Positions 38,701-53,700 of a stretch of DNA of 64,000 nucleotides are shown in pieces. The position numbers and the translations under genes were made by a program. The first letter of the stretch is position 1. Each line of letters begins with the position of its first letter. This DNA is from Apostichopus japonicus (Eukaryota > Echinodermata > Holothuroidea > Aspidochirotida > Stichopodidae), in contig NC_092565.1 of NCBI RefSeq assembly GCF_037975245.1, forward strand, positions 21,845,499-21,909,498, written 5' to 3'. The notes below the pieces were generated by a model. It had not been told where the DNA came from. It saw only the letters and a list, made by a program, of their open reading frames with translations, and ran no database searches.

Positions 38701-41700
38701 TACAGGTAATGATACAAGCATGTACATGCCTGCTCAGTTAAGAAACATACATTTCCTCTCTGTAAGAAGAAGTTAAGAGCCACTTTTATTTCTTCAGAAA
38801 CTCCCACTTACACATCAGATGCTTACCACACAAAGTTATTGTGCTAGGGTTATGTCAGTCATTCCTTATCCCTTCCTACCCTCTCCCATCTTTTCCCATC
38901 CTCTTAAAGTTGAATGTCTTGTTGAACAAACTCTACCTTACACTAAAGAAGCAGGTGTAAAAGGATGATGCATATTACTTAAACTGTTTAGGCTTTGTTC
39001 AAAACTACTAATCTCTGTCAAAATATGCAATCTCGGACTGATAAATCAGAGGGGATAAAGCTAGGGATATACTGTGCCACATTTTGGTTATGTTTCATTT
39101 AAGAAACTACTAACATATTTATCCATTGCCAATTCTCTCAACCTTCTATTAGAAGTACTTAAGATTATGAACATCACAAAAAAGAACATTAACTGATGTC
39201 ACTACAAGAGATTATTTCGTTTCCAAATCTCCCCATGCCCCTGGGTTAAGGCGTATTAAAGACCGAAGAATAAAATTCGCACTGATTCCTCCGAAGGACG
39301 ACCTCATTTCTGACATAATTCTCATTTCTGCTGTCGTAAGAGAGATTACTTTCAGTCACTGAAGTACTAAAAATTCTTCATCTTATTATTATTATATTGA
39401 AATTATTTCTATATTTAGCATGCAAGCAATACTTTACTGATACAGCAACAGTATCAGTATTGAAAACTTCACAATTTGACAGTTGAAGTCAAAAGTTTAA
39501 ACCTTCATAATTCGACAGTCATGTTAGCAACTAAAGTATAGTGTTCTATTAAAGGTGCTTTCTCACTTTGGTTTTAATTCTCAATAAAACATTCTTCATA
39601 ATAATAATAATTAAGGTTGTTATTATAATTGATCCCAATACAGACCTATGTCCATCAAATCCTCTGTAAACAACTACTATCCAATAGTGCTACAGCTTTA
39701 CATAAACATCGTTAACCTGATGATGCATGCATACATCCAAACAACAGATATCCTTGGCAAACAGGTTGTGGGAAATTTCAAAACCTATTTCCTGAGCCCC
39801 CACAAATGACTTAATGGCTTTTATTCAAATTTTGCAATGATTCTGAGGAATTGACTTTAATGAACTATTTGATCAAACAGGTTGATGTATTAGTCTACAG
39901 TGTTTATAATGATTAATTTCTATAAAAAAACACATATGTAGAAGTGGTGGTGAGGTGTAGGAAACATGTGCTGAAAGTGGTCATGTTTCTTAAGGTCCAA
40001 AGCATGTCAAAATTAAATTGTTACTTACTTCTTCAAACTTCTTAATTAGGCTTCATGGTGAAGACTAAGGCATATGTCAAATGTAACAAGGTGACTGTAG
40101 CATTATGTGTACCGAGGACATGTATACTTTATTACGCTTCACAGTTTTACACAATAAGCATTGCTGGTCTGTCAAGCAGTGGCGTCACCAGACTTTTCAG
40201 TCTGGGGGGCACAGGGGAGGCACCAGCATTTGATGGGGGGGCACTTAGGTGGATACGGATCGCCGTCCTGGGGGAGGGGTCTAAGGGGAGGGGGTGCCCC
40301 CTCCAGGCGCGGCAGAACGGGAATTTTGGGGGGGGCTAATGTGTAGAGACTATCTAAGCGGAGCTCCACCATCGGTTGGCGCGGAGCGTACAAGAAAATT
40401 TGGGGTTTTTCAAACCCCCAGACGGCCGGAAACGGCACTTCCCGAGTGTTTTATGCTGCGAATACCTAGCCCTAAAATATGGGTCTCAAGCCTGCAATTT
40501 CTCAGATTGCACGTGAAAGTCTGTAAAAACATTGTAATTTGTATATCCGATGGTGTTTTAAGAGAGTAGCTATTACTCGTAGTGTACTCGCAAAGACGTT
40601 TTTGAGTGTAGTAAGGGGATGTTGGAGAACTGGCTGAAATGAAGCAAGTCATTGGCCTAAGACGAAGTTGTGTTGCGCTTACCGGTACTCACACTCACTG
40701 CTTCCACTTTTCACGGGGCGTGAAGACGCGGTTGGGGTGACAATGTGGTCTATAGCCAGGGGACGGGCCGAGGGTCCCCCCAGCATTTACTAAAATTAAT
40801 ACACCTATATAGTATACGTGTGCATCGGACAGATCGACAAGTATGCATTGAAAAATGGGCAGATGCACGTTTCGGAGCTTTGGTAAATATTGGGGGGGCT
40901 TATCATGCATTTGCCCCCTCAACTTTTTCATTGGGGGGGCTGAGCCCGCCAAGCCCCCCCCGGTTCCGCCGCCACTGCCCCCTCCTCCCCTTTGGAAAAT
41001 TTTCACATACGGAGGATGGGCTAGATGCAAAATGCTGCCACATTTGATGCTAAATTCGATCTGAAGATATCTCCAGAAATTGCTATTTTTGAGGTAATGA
41101 TTTTAACAAGGCGCAGAATTTTGCAGAGGATATGAACCACATGCTGTCGATATTATGCCGAACCCTATATCAATAGAACCTACATTTGTTGAATTAATGT
41201 GTGCATGACCCCCGACTCCTTTCTTGTCCTTCTCGTTTTCGCCCATTATCTATTAAGATGTAACAGGTTCCAGCATCGTTATTGGCTCCTATCAGGGATC
41301 TCACCATGCAATCCAAAGTTTGATCACACATCGAGTATAGCTCAGTATGCAGGTGTGAACATTCGCCATTTGTTCCTACAAGCATCTGACCTCAAATGAC
41401 CTCTGCACCCCTCTGCACACAACAGGGTTAATATATGGGTCCACAAATATAGGCAAGTATGGTGCCTGCGGACCCTCACATTCTCACATTTCGTCAGCTC
41501 CTAACCTGTCAACCTCAAACCAAGGCAACATATTGCAGTACCCTCCCTTCTCACAGCCATGTAGCTCGCGAAGCGAAAGTGTATATCCGCTGGTATGGCG
41601 TGAGCACTGACACATTCAATATAAATATCGACACCTGTTGTGATGGCGCGGGTTACGACTTCGATACCCGACGTTCAAGGATAAACTTTTTCATATTTTC

Positions 41701-44700
41701 GCAGCTCATTTGAAGAAAATACGAATTACTGTGCTTCTTTGTCCTTATGAAAAACCAACTCAGATGATGGGAGTTGAATATAACAAAATAGCCTATATAT
41801 ATATTTTGTTACCAACCCAAATCTCAGATGGGGGGTACTCGGGGGGCACTAGGTTTTCCAGGGGGGGCACGTGCCCCCCCTGGCCCCCCCTTGGCGACGC
41901 CACTGCTGTCAAGATAGATCTGGAATATTTAACTAGGTTGAAATATTAGTTTAAATATATACTGCTACTTGGGTTTGCATTCTTCATTCCAAATTAAAAC
42001 ACTTACGGACTTTCTTTGCAGACACTAGCTCCTGTCAAACTCTAAAGAAAAAAATCAAACTCTAATAAAAACCTCTGAAGCCCTAGAAAAGTATTTGTTA
42101 TTCTGTAAAATATCACAAAGTTGTTGGTAATTCTTGACAGGCTGCAGCATTTCAGGGTCATTAACCTTTCTTATGGGATTCCATTAATCTCAATGCAAAT
42201 TCATTAAGAAATAAGTATAGACAAGGCTATCGTATTTGGTAGCTTGGAGCAAAACAATTAAAAAACCTGATGAGGAAAAACTTGTTTTCACGCACTGATA
42301 AGACTTTACAGAAATAATGATCTTCTCTAATATAATTCATGACAATTGCTCTGTAATTTTTGTCAAACTACACCTTAAGGATATTTGAAAGCATCGAGGC
42401 TAACAACCTTCGAACTAACATACAAACGAAACATCTTAAAGGGATACTCCAGTGTCAGACAATGTGACACACTATGGAAAAGAAAAATATTCCACACTGT
42501 TAGTTATAAACCCAAAATCTTAATATCGTGTCCCGATTAAACTCAAGATATTATTGACAAATGGACGGTCTACTTGGCTTGCTAAACCTGCAGTTCATTC
42601 CTGGGAGTGGATGATAGTAGATGGTCTGTGATGTAACTTAGGTAAATGTTCTTAAAAGCTTCACTTTAAATGATGACATCCATTCACTCTGCTGTTGCCA
42701 GATGAATTCACAAAATACCACCAAACTTTGAAAAATTTATAAAAACAATCACCTTTAGCCGCCTGAATATTCCTTGAAAGTCATGATAGCAGCCGCCATA
42801 TAAACAAAATGTAAGAACTACATTGAGAGGAGGAGATGTGAAACCTAGACAAAGACTGAGATCTAGCCCAGGCATTTTGAGGAGCCTCCCTTCAAAGCTC
42901 ATTCACTCTACCCGAGTGATATTTGTTTTCAAATGAAAAGGGCAAACAAGAAGAGGGGGGAATCCATTCCTGATAATTACTCCTGAAAAGAGGCCAAGTG
43001 TTTTTTCTAGATTGTAAAATCAGCCTGAACATTGTAATCAGATGACTGTCATTAGCACTTAGATCAATTTCAAGAACATACATAACTTGTCATTATTAAA
43101 GCAGCTCTCTAAATCAAAAGTGGTTGCCAATTTAGAGCACTTCTGATACGAAGGCTTTCGAATATTTCAGACTAAGATCGATATAAGTCGATCGAGATAT
43201 CAACAATCCACATCTTTTTTTCTTCACCAAACCAAATTAAGTAGCGATCAAGTTATTACTGAATAACTTTGGATGCTAAAAATATTAGGACCAGGATCGA
43301 TGGACACTTTTGTTAAGATTCTAATATTAACCATACAAATCCCCAAAAATTGGAAATAATACAGACTTTTCTTTAAAACAAAAATTTTATAATGAGAAGT
43401 GCAACTTGATTAGTCAATGCAAAGAGCTGAGTTTCTCAGAGATTTATCCATTATTATGTCATAGAAGATCATTGGAAAAGTGCATTGACTTTCAGCTGTG
43501 CATTGAAAAGACATTGAAAGTCGGTCCCTTGCATGCTGTGCTTTGGTAGTGTCATTTCAAGTTCCTGTTGCCTAGCAACATCAGAACGTCTCTGTAGTCT
43601 GTACCCTCCCAAAGTGTTGTGTGTAAGTACGTATTTGTGCATGCTAAATGAAGGCTCAAATCCATTATTGGAAAAATAACCCATTGTGAGGAATGGTCAT
43701 ATGATGCTAAATCAACCAATCAGAAGCAAGAATGAATAAAACAGATAAAAACCCGTTACTAGTAAAAAAATTATCAAAAATAACAAGAGGAGCCACTTTA
43801 AGAGCACATGGGAAAGCAATTAGACAAGCCTTACCTCTCCGGTGCTCGCCACATGTTTTGCAATTTCAGAGTTGACAGATTTCTGAAGGGCATCTGGGCT
43901 GTTAACAAATTCAAAAGAGAAAGTAAAAACTTAACAGTTTTCAAATGAATTTGATTTTTTTTTCAGTCAACAAAGATCAACATTACAAAGAAAGGTATCT
44001 TAATTTCCGGCTCTACTTTCAATTGCCTCAGCTTAAAGATCTACTTTTTTTTTATGAACAAAGACACAATTTACACATTGCTGCTTGAATAACAAGTTGG
44101 GAATAATTGAACAATAGAACTCATGAACAGATAAAAGATTTACATATGCTACTAATGAAGCTTGAACAACTACAACTAAAATCATTAATGGAATCTTATT
44201 TGTTCACAGTATGTATAAGATTTTAATGCTACTCCATAATTGTTTTTATGTATAAGTTTTTAATGCTACTCCATAATTGTTTTTATCAATTCTAATTGTT
44301 TTCTGCAGATAACCTGATCAAGAAATCTAACCACATTTGAACAACGCATTATAAACATCACGCATGACTGAGGAAAAGTCTGAATTGTTTTCCGACTGAT
44401 TTGGCTTCTGAAGAGCTGACGTTTCCTATGTCACTATATATAGTAGAACTACAAGGTGTGGATTCAATACACAGACTAGTCATTAATTCCGGCTTATTCT
44501 AAAAGAAATATTCCAGTGGTTGGAAGTTGGATATTTATAAAGAGAAATGTTGTAAACATTCTGCACAGTTAGCAGGTCAATTGATGACTATCCATACAGT
44601 ATGCTTAAAGAAAGCAAGTCTTAACACAAAATCACAAAATATTAAGAAAAGTTTTTGTGTCTTCTAGAGACCATTTTTTTTTGCAAGAGACAAAATAATA

Positions 44701-47700
44701 TCTTTAAAAGAAAGTAGCATTTGATGAAGCTTTGAATTCAGAGTACATTAATTGGCAATTTCAGAACAAAATGAACATGAAGAACATTTCAGGTACAAAT
44801 AACAACATGACAAAAGCAAAGAGAAAAGCTGAACATGTGCCATATGACATTCTGATGAACCAGCTAATTAATGTGATCCATTTCCAATGGTAGTGAATGG
44901 TTTCTTTGGCAAATTAATATTACAAGCCACCATCAAACCATCATATAGTTTAAGAGCAACATGATATTGAGATAGGATTTTCACCAAGCAGGTTTAATCC
45001 ACCTTTTCATCTTCCATGTACATGTCACATTATCCACCATCAAACTATTCCTTAAATTTCTTTATAAAATACTGTAGTAACAATCAGTTAAAAGTTCATT
45101 TAATATCTTGCAGAACCCATAGCAGAGTACCTGAAGCCATGTTACTTTGCTAATGAGAGTATATACATCTTTAAGTGTTGAGCATATATCATATAGCACT
45201 ATTTAGAATTTATAAGAGCAGGATCAATGTGAGGACAAAATGGAAGCAGGAAGGGTGCATGTCAGTATGAAGCAATGTGATGACTGGTAATTCTTATTTT
45301 AAACATGCTTTTATTTTAGAATAACAAATTATAAAAGACCAAAATGGAATCAGGAAGGGAGCAAGTCAGTATGAAGCAATGTGATGAATGGTAATTCTTA
45401 ATTTAAACATGCTTTTATTTTAGAATAACAAATTATAAAAGACCAAAATGGAAGCAGGAAGGGAGCAAGTCAGTATGAAGCAATGTGATGACTGGTAATT
45501 CTTAATTTAAACATGCTTTTATTTTAGAATAACAAATTATAAAAGACCAAAATGGAAGCAGGAAGGGGGCATGTCAGTATGAAGCAATGAGATGACTGGT
45601 AATTCTTAATTTAAACATGCTTTTATTTTAGAATAACAAATTAAAAAAGACCAAAATGGAAGCAGGAAGGGAGCAAGTCAGTATGAAGCAATGTGATGAA
45701 TGGTAATTCTTAATTTAAACATGCTCTTGTTTTAAAATAACAAATTATTTTATGTAGGATTCAACAAGCATCTGTCAGCACACTATGTTTGGCCCTATTT
45801 TGTTTATAATTTATTTTTTCACCCCTTTAATGCATATATGTATGTATGTATGTATGTATGCATTTTAGAGGAATTTGCGAAGCCTCAGCCAGCCGCAAGC
45901 TGACCGAAGTATGAAGTCTCTTAGATTCATATTTAACGTCCATGATAATGAATTGTCAACAACTCTGTAACTGGACGACATACATTAATCTTAGCGTGAC
46001 TCGAACTCGGGACCTTATGATTGGATGGCACCAGCGTTAACCACTGAGCTAGCACTCCTTGGAGCTGACACTCCGTGGAGCTAACACTCCACTGGAGCAA
46101 ACACTCCATATACAGAACTGACAAAACAGGAGCAAGAGCACAGGGTCATCATCTGAGGTCTCACATGGTTCTGGAATGCAAAGCATGTGTGGATAAGAAT
46201 CTAATTAAACAAACTTAAAGTGAATTTTGATTTAGATTTGACCTAGTCATATGAACGCATCGCATCCTCCTGGATGGCTGCTTTTTATAGCCTACCTGAT
46301 GATCTTAGCCCACACTCTTTTGCTCAATATGAAGTGAACACTGTGGCTTTGAAAACAGATGCCTAGTTGTCAGAATAAATTTCACATGAATCCTTCATGC
46401 AAAGAATATGATTTGACAGAATCTAAATCAAATTGCACTTTATTGTTTAATTAGGAGAGTATATAAGGTAATAGCTGCCAAATTTACTATGCCACTTGTT
46501 AAGCTGCTCAGGGCCTACACTCCAGGCATGAAATGGCATAGGTACAGGGCATTAAATTTGAAATCATCAGAGACGACCAAATTTCTATTAAGACATCAAA
46601 ACTCAGCTTTGGAGGTCATCGGATAGATGACTAGTTGTTTTCATCAAATTCAGATTGCATTGTAACTAAATACCCTCAAATAGATTAAATAATAAATTGG
46701 TGTCACCTCCAAAGCTACTGTGCTATTCACCAAACCTACACATCTCACCTATATTTTACATCTCCATCATTGTTATTGTAATAATATGTTGGTATAATAT
46801 TATATAATGTTACATGTAATTATAAATGCTGCACAATACTATAAAGATTATTAAACTGTCACTGCAATCTTTTCACAACGTTTGGTGATGGAAATAATAT
46901 ACAATGTCATACTCAATGTGTATGACAAAACACGACCGCCGCGACTCAGCCACTGTTAACATCTAATCCAGGGGAATTACAAAGAATTAGAATTCATAAG
47001 AAACATCACACTTGAATTAATAATTAGGTGCTTAAACTAGAAAAACTTCCTAACTTAAGCAGTTTCTATATGTTAGAAGACGGGTGGAGACGGTACAAGG
47101 AAAATGAAAGAAAAAAAGACGACAAAAACACCCCCTGATATTCCTGCCATAAAAACCATCATTAAAGCAGAATAAATGTCTGTCTTAATGATGCAATAAC
47201 TCTTCTTATGATGATCCAGGGGAGGGGAGGGGAGGGGGGTGAGTTAAAACTAAGGATGTAAGAAAGCTTCATGGCAGTTGTTGCTCACCCTCTTGAGTAT
47301 AATATTATAACTCAGTCTTTTCAGTTTATCATTTATAACATGTATAACTAAGATGGCTTAGATAAGCTGACCAAAAATACAATAAAGAATATAGAATGGG
47401 CTGGATTTGAGTGACTTTATTACTGGCACTTAAGTCAAGGTTTAGGTTAATGACAGCTCTGATGCTGTCATAAAGCTGTTTTAATGGATGTTAAATGATA
47501 TATACTTATTATTATTATGCGAGGAAATGTCTGTTTCTTGGGAAATCTTTACTAGCAGCGGAGCGGGCTGCGAACTAGTCAAAACTATTAAATAAAAGGT
47601 CACTCCGCAAAGAAGCCAAGTTTATCGTCAAGAAATAAAAAAAAGGCAGTCGTCTTTTGCCGTAATAATTATGTAGGATATTATTTCATTAATTTTGCTG

Positions 47701-50700
47701 ATCGACGACTGTGACCCCATTCATTACAAAGGATTGTATACACAAACAACAACAAAATATGTTAGCAGAGACGCTATTATCTAGAATAAGGGAATCATGG
47801 AACGTCTGTATGTAGAAAATATGAAGTTGTACAGGAGGAAACACAAATAGGAAAAAGCATGTGTAATTCCTATTCTGTGACTATTTGAGAGGGTGGGACA
47901 GGAGAGGGGCAGGAAATAAAAACTGTTGTGACAAAAAAAGCAATCCAATTTCAACAAAACATCAGTTATGAACAAACTCCTACACAAAATTAGAAACTTA
48001 CCATTCAAGGCAGGGAAGAAAAAAAAAACCTTTTGTGGTTGCATGGGGAAGTTAATTAACAGTTCTTACATATTACACACATTTAATGGGATATTGCCAA
48101 GATAAAAAAAGGAACACTATGCCCCTACTATTACAATTATTTTTATGTCATGTCATTGTATGGACCGCAAGTAGTTCCAATCATCAGTCCAAAACTATCG
48201 CCAAATAAAATGTGCGTTCATACCTCTGTAATGTTTACTTTGTGTCAAGAGAAATTTACATAAATGCAAGAAATTGTCACAAATGAAAGGTTTTCAATAT
48301 CTGTGAAATGTTATCTTTTAGACATGTTGCTTAATAAGAGTTCCTGTTTCTACACCAAACAGAATGAATTTTATGCATCAGTCATCATCGTCTGCCCAAA
48401 AAATCGATCTGAATTTTTATCCAGAGGAAGGCAACACATTTTGAACCTATTTTCCTTTATTTCTGATATCGCCCTTGGATTTAACACTTTCAAATACCAT
48501 ACAATATTTTACACGAAGATGTCTCCTATTTTTTTCTTTCCCTGCCGAAAGCGTGTTGATCAGATTTCAAATCTCAATTATAAATCCCACAAAAGTTTTG
48601 AGGTTTGCTTTAAACGTAAATGCGCATCTCAGCCCTTTAAATTAACAGCTGCAATCTACGCTTGGCATACTGTAGGTTATACAATCACCATCAGTTACTA
48701 TAGAAGCTTTATTCTATAAGCTCAATCGCCACTCACGCTAGATTGCACTTGTTCTTCAATTTTAAATGAACCGATATACCAAAAAGGACAAAGTCTAGGT
48801 CAGTCTACATGGACATACATCCATTCCTGAGAGAAAACTCCTGTTTTTGCAGCAATGAGGCGAATCATTTACCCAAGCAATTTCTTCTTTCTCTTTTTTA
48901 AATCGACTGAAAGAAGTGTGACCTCAACTATTTTAAATGATGTCAGCTAGTAGAGGCTGTGCAATCCCCACTTTTTTATTAGATTATCCCATAATTCTCC
49001 AAGCTCTGGTGATTGCCGAGAACGTAAAAAAAAAAATTAAAAAAAAAGAAGCTATATTCAACACCGATGGATTGTGCAGCTCACATGGGTGAACAAAGTA
49101 ACAATATATATAGTCAAATCAAACTTCAGTCTGAAGAAAAGTGACTGAAATTTTGGCAACTATTATAGGACAAATTAAACATCAGCTGATCCTTGATGCC
49201 ATCATGGTACACGGGTCAGACAATTAATAGTCCCAAAAGCCTTAATATGCACAGTTTTTACCATCCTCAATGAAGACCAATTTTCAAACAGTATAATCCA
49301 AAAATTCTCAACGACTGTATCCCTTTGGATACATGTGATTGTGATTCAAACTATAGACATAAAAAATTTTGTTCGTCTTATGTAGATGACTCATCTAATA
49401 ATGTCGTCAACGGTAAATTTGTTTCATTTTCGGCCAGACAATAGTTCTAGATGATATAAATGTTGATAACCAACATTTAGTGTTTAACTTTTCTTCACAA
49501 AATTTTAATAAAAGGTTTAAATATAAAACTAGGACAGATTTGTGTCATCTGCGCCAAATGGCATTTAAAGAGGATCGAGGGAAGGCTGTATGGGAGGCAT
49601 AAATAGAGACATGAAATTATACCACATCACATATTAAACCTTACTACATCACACAGTAGATATTCACAGATGGAAATGCCACTGACCATACCCAAGAAAC
49701 GGTGAGAATAGTTTGGTGGTTGATGGGTGAGAGGCAGCAAAATCTTGCGTGGGTGTGGATAATAATACATAATTGTTCTGCATCCTACACCAACAAATCA
49801 AACACAATTTCACAGTTATTTTGTCTTGATCTAACACCTGCCTTAAGTGGATAACAATCTGCTGAGTTACATAAACCAAGTCTGATAGTCTTTCAATCCT
49901 TCTCTTATATAAAAATATATATATGTATATATATAAAAAAAAACCTTTGGACAAATTTTTATCACAGGACTGGCAAAAGCTTGCCGGAAGAGACCTTGAT
50001 GATTTAAGTGATTGCTCTCTTTCTAGTAACATCCGGCAATGAAATTCTACCCCCTCCCCTAAAGAAGAGGATTTTGTCAATGTTCATCTCAACAAATCTT
50101 TAATCAAAGGGGAGAAGGAAAAGTAAGACTGCAACTTTAGGAGGAGACATCTTGATTTACAACAGCGAGACGCCAGACCCGCAATCCAATACTCGTTATT
50201 GAGGAAGAGTTTGTCCGCAAATATTGCTTCAGCATTTCCTTTTCTCCCCGTGGGCAAATTGCTGGGAAACTGTAGCAGGCGTATGCTCTTCAAGGAAACT
50301 CCGACGGCATATCGCCACATCCTCAAAGATCAAGGGCTATTCATGATATTTTAACCTTCATTTCAAAAGGGAATAGGGAAAAATATTAAGACGAGAGGGA
50401 AAAAAAAAAGATAGGAGAAGAAGATGACGAAGAAGGAAGGAAAGAAAGAAGGATGAGTGCAGGCCTCGGATGTCAACTGTAAAGTTTCCTGAGGCACTGA
50501 CTGTTGCTAGGTTTGATATCATTAAAGATGACAACCTCCAGATGAAGATATATTGCACTATATATCACACCATAAAATTGCACTAGGCAATTTGCAAGTT
50601 CTAAACGGCCATCATGAACTGAATAATCATTGAACGTTCTCTATGTAAGGTTTACATATATTTGATAAAAAAAAAAAGTCATTGTATCCGAGATGAATCT

Positions 50701-53700
50701 TGGCATCTTTGATACATAAATTAATTAATGTTATATTTGCTTACAGCCATCTATAGTCCATAATAAATTGCCCCACCTTTAAAATTTGTCAATATTGAAA
50801 TTACCAAGTAACCCATGTTTGATTTCACTTTATTATCTTTATACCGATCTCAAAACTGAAGGCAAAAATATGATTAAATATGTACTGCACAGCAGTATGA
50901 GTGACATTTATTGCCAATTAATCCAGGAATGAAGATTATTTGGAACAAAAGAACTTCATAACGACCCATGCAGATAATGATCTACATGAAGATTACATTA
51001 ATCAGTTCAGTATTATATAGAACCATGGACAACTGATTCATCATCTAGCTTTCCTGTCAATGTCTGTATTTTAAATGTTTTAAAATCTTAAGCTTCAAAC
51101 CTTGGTATACAGTAATAGCACATTTTGTATAAGTACATGAACCTCCAGCTGTAAGGAGGCCATTAATTAGCCGTAATGATAAAACTTATATGTATATGGT
51201 ACTCGTACTCATATTACTTTAATTAATTGAAATTGTAGTGAGTTGGAAAATTCAGAACAGTGAAAAACTTACAGTCTCCACAGGGATTCGAACCTGGGCC
51301 TCCCGCTTTATATGCGGACACCCTAACCACTAGGCTATAGATGCTGATTGTATGTCCAGAGGTTTGAAACCGGTAAGGAAGGTCGTAATGCCACTATAGG
51401 CAGATATATATATATATATATATATAGATATATATATATATATATATACATGCATGTGATAAGATAACGAACAAACCCTGGATTGTTTTTAAGACTTCTC
51501 CTTTTGATCAGTGTTCAGATAATTACACTCTGAGACAAAAGTGTCCATGCATTTTTGTGTCTGTTCCTGCCACAACTGCCGCTTGATCCTGATTCAAGGT
51601 ACAACAAAGGAACCTCCAACATATGAAGATTCCTGCATATATAGATAGACCTAGATAAAGTATATCCTATTCAATCACAGCAGTTCGGCTGTGAAAAACG
51701 GGAGAGAAAAAAATCTCCACTTCTCAGTTCATAAATTGGGATATAAACAAAATACACAGATAATCGATGCACCATGATCAGTACCACAAAACAGAAATTT
51801 TAAATTTTAACACAAATTTGGACATAGATGTGCTTTGAAGCAAAGACCTTATATAGACAACATGTGTTGGACCACCACACCGGTGCTGCATGGCCGAGTG
51901 GATACAGGCAGTAGCATTTGAAGCAATGATGCTTAGCAGATTTGGGTTCGATCCCCGGCCAGGTCATAGTAAGGTTTTTCATCCAAGGGCAATCTACAGT
52001 TTTCCCATCTGGAATGACAGAGTGAGTTAGGCCTGGGATCACTGTGGTTATGCCACATAGAGCAGTAGTATACACCTAGCTATCATGTTAATGTATTTAA
52101 TTGATTCTTTAAAATAGGTTTCCTTAGTTCTTCTTTCCCTCATTTTTCTCTTACAGTTTCTTCATTTCCCTTGCACCCATTTCCTCATTGTTTTTGCAAA
52201 ACGTACAGAAGCAAAAGGAACAGAGAAACCGAAAATAACAAATACAGTCTGATATATCATTCAAAATAAGAAAAAAACATAATCTTTTCATTCTGTGCCC
52301 TTGTAATGAAAGCTGAACTATGTTAATCCTTACAACTGTCTGAAATGTTCTTGAGCATATCCATTGCCTATCTCTGCCTACATAAGAATTAAAATGTAGC
52401 TTACCCTGCTTCTACGCCCCAATTCATACAAAGAAGGGAAATTAAGCCATATTTATTTTTACATGTTTCCCATAAAGTATCAGTATTTGCACAATAAAAA
52501 GAGATGTATCACTCTGGCTGGTGAGAGACTGAAATTTCCTTGAATAGATCAAGAGAAAGAAAGGGAAACATCAATAAATCATTTAAATTAAACCTTGTCA
52601 AGGTCAAATCTAAGTAGCAAGAAAAGACATTATGGTTTTATTTACCTTTCGAGTAGGATAAGATACAAGGACACATTGTTGGTTCAATCTCATAACAAAC
52701 TTGTGAAATGTCAGGGCAAAATTTTGATGGTAATACAGTCATCTGAGACTGCTAGATTTCTATTCTGAAAACAAAACCAGCTATAGAGGGTCTCTGACGG
52801 ACGACTAGTTGTTTACATTGAACTGCATTGTGACTAAATATCCCCAAATAAGTAAAATGGTAAACTGTTATCATCCCCACTGTTGCTGTTCTATATATTT
52901 ACCAACCCACACATACAAAGTAGTCTGCAATATTAGTTCGGACCTTTGACTGAAAATAACACCTTGTACTGAAAACACAATCTGAGCAATGCATTTTGCA
53001 CATTCAGCATATTAAATTCATTTTGTGAAACCCCATCCTCACCCACACCATTGGAATCCTGTGAGTGTCACAAGATTGGTTCAAACACACTGAATTCATT
53101 GTGAATCTGGGTGGAATACAGGTGGAATTGAGGGCTGAAGTTGGGAAGCAAAATGCTGGATTCCAATCCCATAGCTGGGAAGTTTGACCATGGAGGGGCA
53201 CCAACAAATTAAGGAGTGGCACACTACTTGCGTCCTTAAATTTGTGAATATTTTTGTGCATTTTACGAGGATGGCAGAGATGGCCTTATGAAGTCATTCT
53301 TTGATCACACATCTCTAAACTAATGTTCTCTATAATCAAATTTTTTCGTAATGAAAAGAAACAAAATAAAACAAAACTGTTAGCAAAACTGCTTATCCAC
53401 TAGAGAGCCTGTGTAAGAGAAAGTGTACAAACATTTAGCCTTCGAAGAAGATCCTGCTAGGATCGAAACGTCAGGCCAACTTACTTTTACACAATGAAAA
53501 GAAACAGAAAGTATTGCCTAGATCCTTGAATTTCATTTAATACAGTCACCTCCTTTAAACTTACATCAGCAAAATAAGCACTTTGTTAATAAAACTGATG
53601 ATGTTACCAAGAAACCACAGCTCTTGATTTTGACACTGGATAACCTGAGATGCTGTCAATTTATGAGATGTTGTTGTAAGATCATTTAATCATCATACCG

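Noticed and set aside
40695-41064. Pro/Gly-rich frames on both strands
   Set aside because: Caused by G7/C7 blocks inside the hAT element; not a transposase.
48264-48719. 151-codon plus-strand open frame
   Set aside because: No recognisable domain, no supporting splice or promoter context, AT-rich intronic sequence antisense to Pde6; length is within what chance allows in 64 kb.
49664-50080. 138-codon minus-strand open frame
   Set aside because: Runs through an AT microsatellite (reading YIYIYIF) and has no family similarity; treated as chance.
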